Shown in pieces: positions 8,925 through 18,484 of a DNA stretch of 61,768 bases; the first letter of the stretch is position 1, and each line of letters opens with the position of its first letter. Position numbers and translations under genes: made by a program. The stretch is taken from the NCBI GenBank assembly GCA_028291515.1, contig JAQGHU010000038.1, positions 1 through 61,768 on the forward strand, written 5' to 3'. The notes under the pieces are model-generated. The model was not told the DNA's origin, did no database searches, and saw nothing but the letters and a program-made list of their open reading frames with translations. The DNA comes from Schlesneria sp. (lineage in GTDB: Bacteria > Planctomycetota > Planctomycetia > Planctomycetales > Planctomycetaceae).

Positions 8925-10193
8925 TTGCCCGCCAAACGATCCGACTTGTTCGTCATCTCACTGCTTGGTGCATTGAGTGTTGTCAGCCCGTTCGCCATCG
9001 ACATGTATCTGCCTGCCTTCCCAGAGTTGGCGGCGGAGTTTGGAGTGCCGAGCACCACCATCGCGCTCACCCTATCCAGCTACTTCATCGGACTGGCTTT
9101 GGGACAAGTCGTCTACGGACCGCTCCTCGACCGGTTCGGGCGCAAGAAGCCGTTGACGTTTGGGCTGAGCCTGTTTGTCGTCGCCTCGTTCGGATGTGCT
9201 TTCGCTCCTGACGTGTACACGTTGATCGCCTTGCGGTTCGTCCAGGCTCTGGGCGGGTGTGTGGCTCAGGTCGCTTCGATCGCGATGGTTAGGGACTTCT
9301 TTCCCCGCGATCAAGCCGCCCGTGTCCTCTCTCGGCTATTTCTGTTCATCGCTGTGTCCCCACTGATGGCTCCGACCATTGGCACGTTGGTGATCCAGGT
9401 TGCCGGGTGGCAGGCTGCATTCGTCATCCTGGGAACGATCGTGGCCGGAATCCTGGTGCTCGTCCTCGCACTGCTACCGGAAGGGCACACTCCCGATCTG
9501 AACATCTCACTTCGCCCCGGCCCGATCCTGGCTGAATACTGGGCGATCCTCTGCCACCCCCGGTTCGCCACCTACGCCGGGGCCGGTGCATTTTCGTTTG
9601 CAGGGCTGTTCACGTTCGTGGCTGGCTCGCCGGTCCTGTTCATGGACGGATTCGGTGTGGGCCAGCGCGTCTACAGCCTGATCTTCGCCCTGCTGGCCGG
9701 CGGTTTCATCGGTGCCAGCCAGGTTAACGTGGTGCTGCTTCGCCGCTCGTCGAGTGAGACGCTGTTCTTCCGGTTCCTGATCGCCCAGACGGTCTTCGGA
9801 GTGTTGTTCCTGGCTGGTTCATGGGCCGGCGTGTTGGGCCTCGGCGGGACTCTGGCGGTCATGTTCGGATTCATGGCATGTGTCGGCATCACCAACCCGA
9901 ACGGTTCGGCACTGGCTATCGGACCCTTCAGCAAGAATGCTGGCAGCGCTTCGGCCCTGCTGGGTTTCTTTCAACTGGGAGTCGGCGCGGTGATCTCGAC
10001 CGGCATCAGTGCAGCCACCCCCGAGGACCGGCTACCCATCATCGCCATCTTCGCCGTCACGGCCGCAATCGGGCTGGCCATCCTGTTCGCCGGTCGAAAG
10101 CGGGCGCATGCCAGTTCTATGGAGCAAGAGTTGGCCGTCGTCGAGCCGAACAGCGACCCCGCGTCAGTCGATGGTGAAGCTTGTCCGCTATGA
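8925..10193 (+). CDS. Bcr/CflA family drug-resistance MFS transporter
   Basis: A 422-residue membrane protein with about twelve hydrophobic helices. The first begins near residue 8 and contains the family motif SPFAIDMYLPAFP at about 20-32. The MFS loop motif appears as GPLLDRFGRKKPLTFG near 65-80, and the antiporter-like segment of helix 5 (SPLMAPTIG) around 144-152. Bcr/CflA proteins export drugs or small metabolites in exchange for protons across the inner membrane. The only workable start is the TTG at 8925; helix 1 follows directly, so it cannot lie much later. Its substrate cannot be told from sequence. Confidence 0.92.
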   Translation: MPAKRSDLFVISLLGALSVVSPFAIDMYLPAFPELAAEFGVPSTTIALTLSSYFIGLALGQVVYGPLLDRFGRKKPLTFGLSLFVVASFGCAFAPDVYTLIALRFVQALGGCVAQVASIAMVRDFFPRDQAARVLSRLFLFIAVSPLMAPTIGTLVIQVAGWQAAFVILGTIVAGILVLVLALLPEGHTPDLNISLRPGPILAEYWAILCHPRFATYAGAGAFSFAGLFTFVAGSPVLFMDGFGVGQRVYSLIFALLAGGFIGASQVNVVLLRRSSSETLFFRFLIAQTVFGVLFLAGSWAGVLGLGGTLAVMFGFMACVGITNPNGSALAIGPFSKNAGSASALLGFFQLGVGAVISTGISAATPEDRLPIIAIFAVTAAIGLAILFAGRKRAHASSMEQELAVVEPNSDPASVDGEACPL

Positions 10194-10241
10194 CTGAACT
10201 CGGGCGGCTAAAGGGCATCGGCAGACTGCGATGAGCCACTC

Positions 10242-11246
10242 CTAATATTCGCTCGTCACTTCGCCATTGGCACGTGTCCCTAGCGCCCGCCAGACTCCAC
10301 GATCGATATTGCTGTTGAATGCGCGGACCGAACCATCCATCAGCAGCGCGTGAACGATTCCCGCGTGATAGCTGCGTGCGGTCATCGTTCCGTAGCTCAA
10401 GTTCGTAGCACTGATCCCCAGGCGGCTACTCATGAAATCGACATCGACCGAAGACGAACCATTCATGTAGGTCGTGGTCGTATTGGGAGTAAACGCGGTC
10501 GTCATCCCCGTTTGGACCATCATCCCATTCACCCATTGAGAGTGCGCGAGAACGGGATCGAACGTCCCGCCATAGGCAAGAACTTCGGCCCCGGTTGACG
10601 GTGGCGCGACACCAACAGTATTCGGAGAACCACCGTCTCGCAGCAGGGCCTGATACGTTTTGACCTCGGCGATTCCAATCGTGTTGCTGGTCCCATCGGT
10701 AAAATTCGCAGTACTAAACTTGGAATTCACTCCAAAAGCTCCATCACCGATCGCCCCCGTGTTCGGATCCCACGCGAACCAGGTCCCGAAGTTGACCGCA
10801 TAGTTGCTGGGATAGTGCGTGAACCCCGTCGTGGTATTCGCCTGATCGTGAACCTCACTCGGACACAGAAACATCGCGACGCGAGTCTGCGCGACTTGCG
10901 GCTGAGCGGTGTAGCTCACCGAAAAATTGATCAGCGCCTGCAGGCTGCCCTGATCAACAAAGGGTAAGATCCTCGCATGAGCCGAAAAACTGTCGGCGAC
11001 CTGACTCAGTTGTAGCACGCACGCAGGCGGAAACGCCGAAAAGGCATCGTGATAGTTGTGCAGCGCCACCCCGAACTGCTTCAGATTGTTCCTACACTGC
11101 AGCCGCCGAGCCGCTTCCCGCGCTTGCTGAACTGCCGGCAACAGCAACGCGATCAGAATTGCGATGATCGCAATCACCACCAGTAATTCAATCAGCGTAA
11201 ACCCCGACTTCCAGACACGCCTCGATTTGGCAAACGATTCATACAT
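10242..11246 (-). CDS. DUF1559 pseudopilin-like protein
   Basis: From the ATG at 11246 (AAAGGA ten bases upstream) the protein is 334 residues; an upstream open frame is discarded because it would bury the leader. The type IV prepilin cleavage and methylation motif [18 protein letters not shown] sits near residue 14, followed by [15 protein letters not shown], which is diagnostic for planctomycete DUF1559 proteins. The C-terminus has the [11 protein letters not shown] motif typical of the family. These proteins are thought to be processed by a prepilin peptidase and displayed at the cell envelope; planctomycetes carry many paralogues and their function is unsettled. A second member is at 17226. 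Confidence 0.93.
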   Translation of the reverse strand: MYESFAKSRRVWKSGFTLIELLVVIAIIAILIALLLPAVQQAREAARRLQCRNNLKQFGVALHNYHDAFSAFPPACVLQLSQVADSFSAHARILPFVDQGSLQALINFSVSYTAQPQVAQTRVAMFLCPSEVHDQANTTTGFTHYPSNYAVNFGTWFAWDPNTGAIGDGAFGVNSKFSTANFTDGTSNTIGIAEVKTYQALLRDGGSPNTVGVAPPSTGAEVLAYGGTFDPVLAHSQWVNGMMVQTGMTTAFTPNTTTTYMNGSSSVDVDFMSSRLGISATNLSYGTMTARSYHAGIVHALLMDGSVRAFNSNIDRGVWRALGTRANGEVTSEY

Positions 11247-11486
11247 TTCTCGATCCTTTCTGCATGATCGACACAATTTCACGAGCGGGTGAATCACCAA
11301 ACAATGCCAGCGACAGGCATCTCCCAGTCTCACGAAGTTCAGTCTTCACCAACGAACGTCTAAACAACTATTGTTTTGACGGTGGTGTTTCCTGTCAAGT
11401 GCAGAGTTGTGTGATCCCGAACATTGCTCAATGCGATCGGATCTACGAAGCTCGCCGAAACTGAGCGATCTCAAGTTGTGCGTGGC

Positions 11487-12371
11487 TCAACTTGCGATTG
11501 CCGATTTCTCGCGGCTGGCGGCCCACAGCATCGACAATGCCGTATAGATCACCACCACGACAACGAGCCATCGGACCGCTTCCAAAGGCAACTCTTTGAC
11601 AATGAGTGCCGCCAGCAGCACGCCCGGAATGCCAGCAATGGTCAATCCAAGTGCCGCAGCAGGGTCATACTTTCCCGCACGAATGATCCGGATGCTGGCC
11701 ACAGGCATCAGGAATGCGCAGGACCCCATCATGATCGGAAACGCCGTGGCGGGATTCATTCCCAGCAGACTGACCATAATCATGATTGGGGCATAGGCCC
11801 CCACGCCGATCATCATCAGCGCGCCAAACACGAAGTTGCCGATCAGCGCCGCGGCCAGATACCCTCCCTCCAACCCATTCGCCTCGCCGCCCGGTGGCAG
11901 CAGTTGCGTCAGACGTGCCAGGATCAGCCCCGCCGCGGCCAAAAGCGCCAGTCCCATGCCAAGTTGAATCCGTCGTCGCGGCCATCGTATGACGAATCCC
12001 GCTCCTACAGAGGCACCGAGCACTGCTGCCGAAATAGTGAGGACCAGCGTCCAAATCTCGACTTCGACGATGGCGATATAGATGAACGCTTGAACAATCG
12101 TCGGCAGACAATGTCCCACGTTGAGTGTCCCCGGAATCAACTCGTCCGGGACCGACTTCCGCAGTCGGTACAATGTGGTGGTCATCGCGAACGAGCCAAT
12201 ACCGAGTGTGTCTAGAAAATCGGTGATGAAGCCGACCACCACCTGATACGCCGTCGGTCCACTCCCTCGCCCCCTGCGGCGCAGGTCAGACACCCAGACA
12301 ATGGAGAACGCCACAACCAGTACAGCGAGCAAAACAAACAGGACCGCCTTGATGGGAGGCACGCCGAACAT
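11487..12371 (-). CDS. TauE/SafE (DUF81) family membrane permease
   Basis: A 294-residue, very hydrophobic protein with about eight membrane helices. The first half contains the family-like repeat GFITDFLDTLGIGSFAMTTT (about 48-67) and the second half the matching segment FGALMMIGVGAYAPIMIMV (about 180-198), reflecting the internal duplication of TauE/SafE transporters. Members export sulfite, sulfoacetate or other organic anions; the substrate here cannot be inferred. It is transcribed away from selO, and the two share the 12372-12692 gap. No partner gene of sulfur metabolism is visible nearby. Confidence 0.88.
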   Translation of the reverse strand: MFGVPPIKAVLFVLLAVLVVAFSIVWVSDLRRRGRGSGPTAYQVVVGFITDFLDTLGIGSFAMTTTLYRLRKSVPDELIPGTLNVGHCLPTIVQAFIYIAIVEVEIWTLVLTISAAVLGASVGAGFVIRWPRRRIQLGMGLALLAAAGLILARLTQLLPPGGEANGLEGGYLAAALIGNFVFGALMMIGVGAYAPIMIMVSLLGMNPATAFPIMMGSCAFLMPVASIRIIRAGKYDPAAALGLTIAGIPGVLLAALIVKELPLEAVRWLVVVVVIYTALSMLWAASREKSAIAS

Positions 12372-12692
12372 CGATCACCCTTGTCCACGGGACGACATGA
12401 TGGAACGCCATCGGCTTCTCCGAAGTGAGCGAATCGGTTTGCCTGACGAACACGTTACGTGAAAGAGACGGAGATCGCAAATCGCCCCTTTCCGCTTCCG
12501 GCCAGGTTGCCACCGATACATCGCCTGAACCTGCCGACTGTTGGCGAAAGGTGCCCGAATGCTACTCCAACTGGGACGCAACGTGGACAAAGCTCAGGCC
12601 GGGAGATTTCGCATTCAGACTCTCCTTGCCACATCTCGTCGCCTATAATGCGACCCATTGGAACCATCACTTGCACAATGAGATCGCGAACA
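12372..12692. other. Divergent promoter region between the TauE/SafE gene and selO
   Basis: About 320 bases with no supported gene. An open frame in phase with selO runs through it from 12459, but it does not resemble the SelO N-terminus and is not counted. Promoters for both divergent genes should lie here; I cannot place them. Confidence 0.4.
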
Positions 12693-14168
12693 ATGACAGC
12701 GTCAGTTGCCGAACAAAACCAAATGGGCTGGCAGTTCGACAATACTTACGCACGCCTGCCTGAAGTCTTATTCGCGCCAGCCAAGCCGGCCACTGTCGCA
12801 GCCCCTCGGGTCGTGATTCTAAACCGTCGCCTGGCAGACGAACTCGGGCTTCACCTTGATGGGCTGTCGCCTGAGGCTGCCGCGTCACTGTTCGCAGGTC
12901 AGGATCTGCCAGTCGGTTCCCTACCAATCGCGCAGGCCTATGCGGGACACCAATATGGCAACTTCACGATGCTCGGCGATGGTCGCGCGATTCTGCTGGG
13001 CGAACACCTGACGCCGTCGGGTCAACTCGTTGATATTCAGTTCAAAGGCTCGGGCCAGACACGATTCTCGCGTCGTGGAGATGGCCGTGCCGCGCTGGGA
13101 CCGATGCTGCGCGAATACATCATCAGCGAGGCGATGTTCGCCCTCGGCATTCCCACCACACGCAGCCTCGCCGTCGTCACCACGGGCGAACCCGTCATGC
13201 GAGAGACCCGGCGAAAAGGGGCGGTCCTGACCCGTGTTGCCGCCAGTCACATTCGAGTTGGCACGTTCGAGTACGTCGCGGGCAGGGGCGACGAAGCAAA
13301 CTTGCGAGTGCTGGCGGACTACACGATCAATCGCCACTATCCGAATCTGCCAGACTCACCAAACCGATACGTGGAGTTCTTCCGCGCCGTCATGGACCGA
13401 CAAGCCGCACTCGTCGCCCGCTGGCAACTCGTCGGCTTCATCCACGGCGTGATGAACACGGACAACATGGCAATCTCGGGCGAGACTATCGATTACGGCC
13501 CGTGTGCGTTCATGAACACCTACAGTCCGACCACGGTCTTCAGTTCGATCGATCACGCCGGCCGCTACGCCTACGGCAACCAACCCCCCATCGTCCAGTG
13601 GAACCTGACCCGCTTCGCCGAAACCCTGATCCCGCTGCTTGATCCCGACCAGGAAAAGGCAATTGCCATTGCGACCGACGCACTCAATCAGTATCCGGCT
13701 CTCTTCCAGCAGTACTGGCTAATGGGAATGCGGGCCAAACTGGGTCTGCAGAATGCCGAGGCAAGCGACTTCGAACTCGCTCAGTCACTGCTGACTTGGA
13801 TGCAGAATGCCAAAGTTGATTTTACCAAAACCTTCCGCGATCTCTCCGCGGATGAGGTGCCAGCCGGAGAACGCTATCGAGATCCAGCCTTCCAAACATG
13901 GCATGCCCAATGGCAGCTTCGTCTCAACCAGGAGAGCCGACCGAGCACCGTGGTTCAGGCCGCGATGAGGGACGTCAATCCAGCAGTCATTCCCCGCAAC
14001 CACCGCGTTGAGGAAGCCCTCGCCGCAGCCGAGAACAAGAACGATTTGTCGATACTGGAACGCCTCCTCGCAGTCCTCGCCAAACCATTCGAAGCCGGGG
14101 CCGACTCCGCAGTTTATCGCGAGCCACCGACCGACGAATGCGACTACCGGACATTCTGCGGTACGTAG
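12693..14168 (+). CDS. selO: SelO/YdiU protein adenylyltransferase (pseudokinase-fold AMPylase)
   Basis: From the ATG at 12693 the protein is 491 residues, close to the 478 of E. coli YdiU. Homology begins at WQFDNTYARLPE. The kinase-like fold binds ATP flipped and transfers AMP to Ser, Thr or Tyr of targets linked to redox defence. Visible motifs are FKGSGQTRFSRRGDGRAALG with the expected lysine at about 118, GVMNTDNM with Asp about 257, and DYGP with Asp about 267; the ten-residue spacing of the two aspartates matches the family. The protein ends in FCGT, keeping a cysteine close to the C-terminus near where eukaryotic SelO has Cys-Sec. ATGs at 12648 and 12678 are alternative starts, and none has a strong RBS. 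Confidence 0.93.
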   Translation: MTASVAEQNQMGWQFDNTYARLPEVLFAPAKPATVAAPRVVILNRRLADELGLHLDGLSPEAAASLFAGQDLPVGSLPIAQAYAGHQYGNFTMLGDGRAILLGEHLTPSGQLVDIQFKGSGQTRFSRRGDGRAALGPMLREYIISEAMFALGIPTTRSLAVVTTGEPVMRETRRKGAVLTRVAASHIRVGTFEYVAGRGDEANLRVLADYTINRHYPNLPDSPNRYVEFFRAVMDRQAALVARWQLVGFIHGVMNTDNMAISGETIDYGPCAFMNTYSPTTVFSSIDHAGRYAYGNQPPIVQWNLTRFAETLIPLLDPDQEKAIAIATDALNQYPALFQQYWLMGMRAKLGLQNAEASDFELAQSLLTWMQNAKVDFTKTFRDLSADEVPAGERYRDPAFQTWHAQWQLRLNQESRPSTVVQAAMRDVNPAVIPRNHRVEEALAAAENKNDLSILERLLAVLAKPFEAGADSAVYREPPTDECDYRTFCGT

Positions 14169-14189
14169 GCCATCCGCCGCCGTTTCACC

Positions 14190-14443
14190 CAACGCCGTGA
14201 ACGATTTTTCGTGCGTTGAATTACAAGAGACGTGCCACTGATTGGCCGCTTCGGACAACCAGTGCCGATGCGAGTTGATCGTCAAGGTGACCTGTTCGGC
14301 CCGCCTTGACGCCAACGTGAACTCAAAAGCAGTCAGAAACACCTTTTTCGATGGTTTCTCGACAGCAATCGCACTGGTTGTCCGAAGCGGCCAACCAGTG
14401 GCACATCACGTTTATTTAACGGAGACAATCGTTCACGGCGTTG
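14190..14443. repeat. Nested inverted-repeat element downstream of selO
   Basis: Two nested inverted repeats. The outer arms are 16 bases, perfect (CAACGCCGTGAACGAT at 14190-14205 and its complement at 14428-14443). The inner arms are 33 bases with one mismatch (14233-14265 and 14371-14403, core TTGGCCGCTTCGGACAACC). A smaller palindrome (CGTCAAGG...CCTTGACG) lies between them. The whole 254-base unit could fold into one long cruciform or RNA stem. No transposase or coding potential is seen. It may be a MITE-like element, or a structured 3' region. Confidence 0.6.
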
Positions 14444-14689
14444 CATTCCACACACCCGTAACGGCGATTTTTGTTGACCTTGCGGTAGCATTCAAATCAC
14501 TTGCAGGTGGCCTAACATTCAACAGTCGATCTCCGCGAATTCAAGCGGCCGATGATTTGTGATATCGTCGACATTGACACGGCGATGGAAATTGCCCTCC
14601 GCCAGCATTCACGGAACGGTCAGTTGCGAATAACTTACAGACGCGCCTGCAAGTAGTCACCCTCGTTTTACCCCAAGGATATTCGTCTC

Positions 14690-16060
14690 ATGGCAACCTC
14701 TCGACAAACATCACGTCGCCAGTTCCTGCAAGGCATCGCCGCCGCCGGAACCGCCAGCATCCTGCTGCCGTCGCCTCATCGGGCATTCGGCTTTCAGTCG
14801 ACGAGTGAACGCCCGGTCTTTGCGACGATCGGCCTGCGCAATCAGGGCTGGGAGATCACGAACAAGTCGTTCGGTGTCGCCGACTTCGCCGCGTTCGCCG
14901 ATGTCGACGCTAACGTCCTTGCCGAAAACATCGCCAAGGCCGAAAAGCGTCAGAACAAGAAGCCCGATGGCTACAAGGATTATCGTAAGATCCTCGATCG
15001 AAAAGATATCGACGCGGTCATGATCGCCACACCCGATCACTGGCACACGAAGATTGCCATCGAAGCCATGCTCGCGGGCAAAGACGTCTACTGTGAAAAG
15101 CCGCTCACATTGACGATCGACGAAGGCAAGCTGATCGAGAAGTTCGTCAAGCAGACTGGACGAGTCTTCCAGGTCGGCACGATGCAGCGCACCGAAATCG
15201 ACCAGCGTTTCCTCAAAGCGATCGCCATCATCAAAGACGGGCGCATCGGCACGGTCAAAAAGGTGACCTGCGGCATCGACCGCATGGAATCATCGCCTGT
15301 CATTACGGCGGTGGATGCTCCCGAACAGATTGACTATGACCTCTGGCTCGGCCCCGCCCCCAAGGTTCCGTATCGGGCTCTGCCGGAAATGCGAAAAGGT
15401 TACGGCGGTGGCGTACCGCTCTACAGTAACTGCCACTATTCGTTCCGCAACTGGCACGAGTACTCTGGCGGCAAGCTGACCGACTGGGGCGCTCACCACG
15501 TCGATATCGCCTGCTGGGCACTCGGCGCGACCGATACTGGACCAAGCAAGATCACCCCCGTCGATTACAAACTGCCAGTTGAATACAAGGACGGCAACCC
15601 CACGGTCGCCGACCAGTACAACGCGGCGACTCAGTTCACCATCCGGGTCGACATGCCCAACGACGTGGAGATGATCATCACCAGTGAAGGGGACAACGGC
15701 ATTCTGTTCGAAGGAACGGAAGGTCGAATCTTCGTCAACCGCGGCAAACTCACCGGCAAGCCCGTCGAAGACCTCAAGGACAAGCCACTCCCCGAAGGAG
15801 CGATCGAAAAGATCTACGGCGGCAAAGTCAGCGGAAATCATACGATCAACTTCATCGAAGGGATCAAGGCCCGCAAGCAACCGATCTCCGACGTCTGGTC
15901 ACACAACCGCATGCTCGAAATCTGCCATCTCTCCAACATCTCAATGCGTCTGGGCCGTGAATTGAAGTGGGATCCCGTCAAGCGAGAAATTATCGGCGAC
16001 GCTCAGGCCAACTCGTTCCTGGCCCGCGAAAACCGCAAGGGATTCGAAATCAACATGTGA
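14690..16060 (+). CDS. Gfo/Idh/MocA family oxidoreductase, Tat-exported
   Basis: A 456-residue protein with an N-terminal twin-arginine signal (TSRRQFLQGIAAAGTASILL, about residues 7-26). The NAD(P)-binding Rossmann domain follows and contains the family motif CEKPLTLTIDEG near 133-144 (EKP, with the catalytic-site lysine). HWHTKIAIEAMLAGKDVY precedes it, as usual. The C-terminal substrate-binding domain includes SGGKLTDWGAHHVDIACW, carrying the conserved histidine pair. Such enzymes act on sugars or inositols, and planctomycetes have many exported copies. Substrate unknown. It is monocistronic by spacing, ends before a strong hairpin, and has a paralogue at 28900. Confidence 0.92.
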   Translation: MATSRQTSRRQFLQGIAAAGTASILLPSPHRAFGFQSTSERPVFATIGLRNQGWEITNKSFGVADFAAFADVDANVLAENIAKAEKRQNKKPDGYKDYRKILDRKDIDAVMIATPDHWHTKIAIEAMLAGKDVYCEKPLTLTIDEGKLIEKFVKQTGRVFQVGTMQRTEIDQRFLKAIAIIKDGRIGTVKKVTCGIDRMESSPVITAVDAPEQIDYDLWLGPAPKVPYRALPEMRKGYGGGVPLYSNCHYSFRNWHEYSGGKLTDWGAHHVDIACWALGATDTGPSKITPVDYKLPVEYKDGNPTVADQYNAATQFTIRVDMPNDVEMIITSEGDNGILFEGTEGRIFVNRGKLTGKPVEDLKDKPLPEGAIEKIYGGKVSGNHTINFIEGIKARKQPISDVWSHNRMLEICHLSNISMRLGRELKWDPVKREIIGDAQANSFLARENRKGFEINM

Positions 16061-16553
16061 CGTCTATGGTACTCCGAAGCTGATAATCGATTGAGAACAG
16101 AGCCACTTGCGGCAACCAGCAAGTGGCTCTGTTCATTAGATCGCAAGATCAGTTGGTTCTTTGCGGTCGGCTCCAAATTCAGGGAACAGCCCGGAACCCA
16201 ATTTCGTCCAATCTCGCGTCACCGTCAGACAAATTGTCGTAGCCACGATCTCACACGGCATGGCTTTTTATTCATGTCGTAGAAATCAGCCTGAATTCCA
16301 CCTAAATCCGAATTGTCCTCCGTTAAGGCGACTCTATACTCCTTTGCCGCGCAGATTGTCCGGACGTTCCCATTTTGGTGGGACGATTGCATTCGAGAAT
16401 GCATTAGGAAACTTGACGGCCTGATCCAGTCAGTTTCGCTCCCCGCCTACCAACATTTGTCAGTATCACTTAATTTGACTGTGGCTTACCTTGAGCGTGC
16501 GCATCTCTTCAAGATGCCCATTTTTTCTTTCCCTGTTTGGAATATTCGCAATC
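16061..16553. other. Intergenic region with a hairpin but no supported gene
   Basis: Nearly 500 bases. The only clear structure is the hairpin at 16095-16134. The rest should include the promoter of the lipoprotein gene at 16554; open frames starting at 16161, 16313 and 16491 have no protein-like character upstream of the lipoprotein signal. Confidence 0.4.
16095..16134 (+). terminator. Strong hairpin after the Gfo/Idh/MocA gene, terminator-like without a T-run
   Basis: A perfect 16-base-pair stem (GAACAGAGCCACTTGC and its complement) with an eight-base loop begins 35 bases after the stop codon. The bases after the stem (ATTAGATCG) are not a clear T-tract, so it may be a processing or mRNA-stabilising hairpin instead of a true intrinsic terminator. 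Confidence 0.6.
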
Positions 16554-17000
16554 ATGGTTTCTAAAGCCTGTTGCCAGATCGCTGGTTCGCTAATGGTCCT
16601 TTTTGCCTTGGGTTGCGGTGGCTCCGGGGACATCAAACCGATTGCTAACCTGGTTCCCTGCAGTGGAACCATCACGCTCGACGGTGTCCCCTTGAAGCAG
16701 GGGATCGTCAGTTTTGCTCCCACCACTCCATCAGCGGGGCAGCCTGCGACTGGCCCAATTAAAGATGGCAAGTTTACGGTGGCAACCACCGCGTCGGCAC
16801 CCGGTATCGTCGCTGGTCAATACAAAGTCAGTGTGCAATCGTTTGAGCAAGCGAAAACCGGTTCGACGAACCCCAGTGACATGACCAAAAAGCCAGTCAG
16901 CCTCGTCCCCGAAAAATATCTCGACATCAAGCAATCGGGGCTTGAGGTCGAAGTGAAAAAAGGGATGCCGCCCGTCAAACTGGAACTGGTTTCAAAATAG
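16554..17000 (+). CDS. Small planctomycete-type lipoprotein
   Basis: From the ATG at 16554 the protein is 148 residues. A lipoprotein signal is clear: MVSKACCQIAGSLMVLFALGCGGSG, with the lipobox LFALGC placing the lipidated cysteine near residue 21. The mature part has a compact beta fold of the transthyretin/carboxypeptidase-regulatory type: CSGTITLDGVPLKQGIVSF, then a PIKDGKFTVATT strand pair and GQYKVSV. Similar small lipoproteins very often precede DUF1559 genes in planctomycetes, and one follows here after 225 bases. The job is unknown; envelope localisation with the pseudopilin-like neighbour is a reasonable inference. Confidence 0.85.
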   Translation: MVSKACCQIAGSLMVLFALGCGGSGDIKPIANLVPCSGTITLDGVPLKQGIVSFAPTTPSAGQPATGPIKDGKFTVATTASAPGIVAGQYKVSVQSFEQAKTGSTNPSDMTKKPVSLVPEKYLDIKQSGLEVEVKKGMPPVKLELVSK

Positions 17001-17225
17001 GCGACATTCACCAGGTGCAGCCCTCTTTCCATCACCCGCATCCGTCATGACAAGCGGGCTATTGTGACAGTCGCATCCTGAATTTTGAATCATGCACATT
17101 CGTCAGCGACACATGAGAGGATCGACGGATTGTGGCTTAAATCAATCATACATTTCATGAATGCGCGGTCGGCCAAATCCATATCCGCGACTCGTCTTTT
17201 TTCCTTTCCGTTCTCAGGAATCCAG

Positions 17226-18266
17226 ATGTTGAAATCGTCTTTGTCTCGTCGAGGTTTTACGTTAATTGAACTGCTGGTCGTCATTGCGATCATTGCAGTT
17301 CTCATCGCGCTGCTATTGCCTGCTGTTCAGCAGGCGCGTGAGGCAGCTCGTCGCACGCAATGCAAGAACAATATCAAGCAATTGGGTCTGGCGCTGCATA
17401 ACTACCATGATACGGCGCAAAGATTCCCGTACGCGGTCGGTGGGCAACCAGAGAACTACCCGCCCTCCGGCGCCGCGATCCCGACAGCGGGCGGAGCCTC
17501 CCACACGTGGAATGAATTTGTCCTCCCTTACATTGATCAGGCACCGTTGTACAACAGTATCAATTTCAACTTCTCGATCACTGACAACTCCTCTACTTCT
17601 CCTTCCAATTTCTCGTTGATCAACAACCGGATTTTTGGCTTTCAAGGTTGCCCGAGTAACCCCTACGCATCACGTACGACGGCATTCGGTGGTATCGCGT
17701 GGCAAGCATCTCCGCGTAGTGGGTCTCAGACTTACAATGGGTCTCCGATGTGTTATGCACCGAGTGCTGGCGGGTCGCGCGACGTTCCCTGGCTCGGGGG
17801 TCCCAGCCCCGATTGTGCTGCAGGAGCAAACAGCTATTGCGACATGCCCAATACGGTCTGGCAAACCGACAACCCTGCCTATGCCGCTGGTGCATTTACG
17901 GATGGGGTTGTCAGTCGAAACCTTCGCGATTTCGTCGACGGAACGAGCAACTCGCTCCTGCTCGGTGAACGACGAGGAGAAATGTGCATGTGGGGTGGCA
18001 TGTTCTCATCCAACGTTCACATCCTGACGACCACCACGAAAATCAACAGTCCCAACATGAACCTGACAACCGCCGACAACGTGGGTGGCGGACCGACGGG
18101 ACTTCAACCCTACCAGGTAAACATGGGTGCCAGCAGTTACCACACCGGCGGAGCCCACTTCTTGATGGGTGACGGTGCTGTCCGCTTCATCAGCAACAAC
18201 GTGGATTTTGCGACCTACAACTATCTCGGAAATATCGGCGACGGCAACGTCGTTGGAGATTTCTAG
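17226..18266 (+). CDS. DUF1559 pseudopilin-like protein
   Basis: From the ATG at 17226 the protein is 346 residues. The prepilin leader is very short ([19 protein letters not shown]), with the cleavage Gly at residue 10, followed by the conserved [18 protein letters not shown] segment and NNIKQLGLALHNYHD. The C-terminus has HTGGAHFLMGDGAVRF, the DUF1559 H-x9-DG signature. It follows a small lipoprotein gene, the arrangement commonly seen in planctomycetes. A dispersed repeat (family RC) begins at the base after the stop codon. Start choice is fixed by the short leader; longer frames are not biological. Confidence 0.93.
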   Translation: MLKSSLSRRGFTLIELLVVIAIIAVLIALLLPAVQQAREAARRTQCKNNIKQLGLALHNYHDTAQRFPYAVGGQPENYPPSGAAIPTAGGASHTWNEFVLPYIDQAPLYNSINFNFSITDNSSTSPSNFSLINNRIFGFQGCPSNPYASRTTAFGGIAWQASPRSGSQTYNGSPMCYAPSAGGSRDVPWLGGPSPDCAAGANSYCDMPNTVWQTDNPAYAAGAFTDGVVSRNLRDFVDGTSNSLLLGERRGEMCMWGGMFSSNVHILTTTTKINSPNMNLTTADNVGGGPTGLQPYQVNMGASSYHTGGAHFLMGDGAVRFISNNVDFATYNYLGNIGDGNVVGDF

Positions 18267-18356
18267 AGCGCATCCCACGTGACTGTGGCCCCGCGAGCAG
18301 AAAATCACTTAGTCTAACCGATGTTTCAACGCGACACGCAAGTGCCATCAGCACTA
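18267..18356 (-). repeat. Dispersed repeat family RC, copy 1
   Basis: About 90 bases in minus orientation, beginning at the first base after the DUF1559 stop codon. Read on the minus strand it contains TGTCGCGTTGAAACATCGG, TTAGAC and CTGCTCGCGGGGCCACAGT, shared with 45947-46037 and 56931-57024 (plus orientation). No coding role. Confidence 0.75.
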
Positions 18357-18484
18357 GCGGCGATTGAAGCGACTCAATGTTGCCAATGACATCACGGGTC
18401 TCACGCACCACATTTCAATCGCGAGACCCGTTCCTTATTTCGCCTCTCAATGAGCGATCGGTTTCGCTCGCAATGGGGCGCTAG

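Noticed and set aside
16095-16134. Hairpin as a standard intrinsic terminator
   Set aside because: Kept only as terminator-like, since a T-run after the stem is missing.
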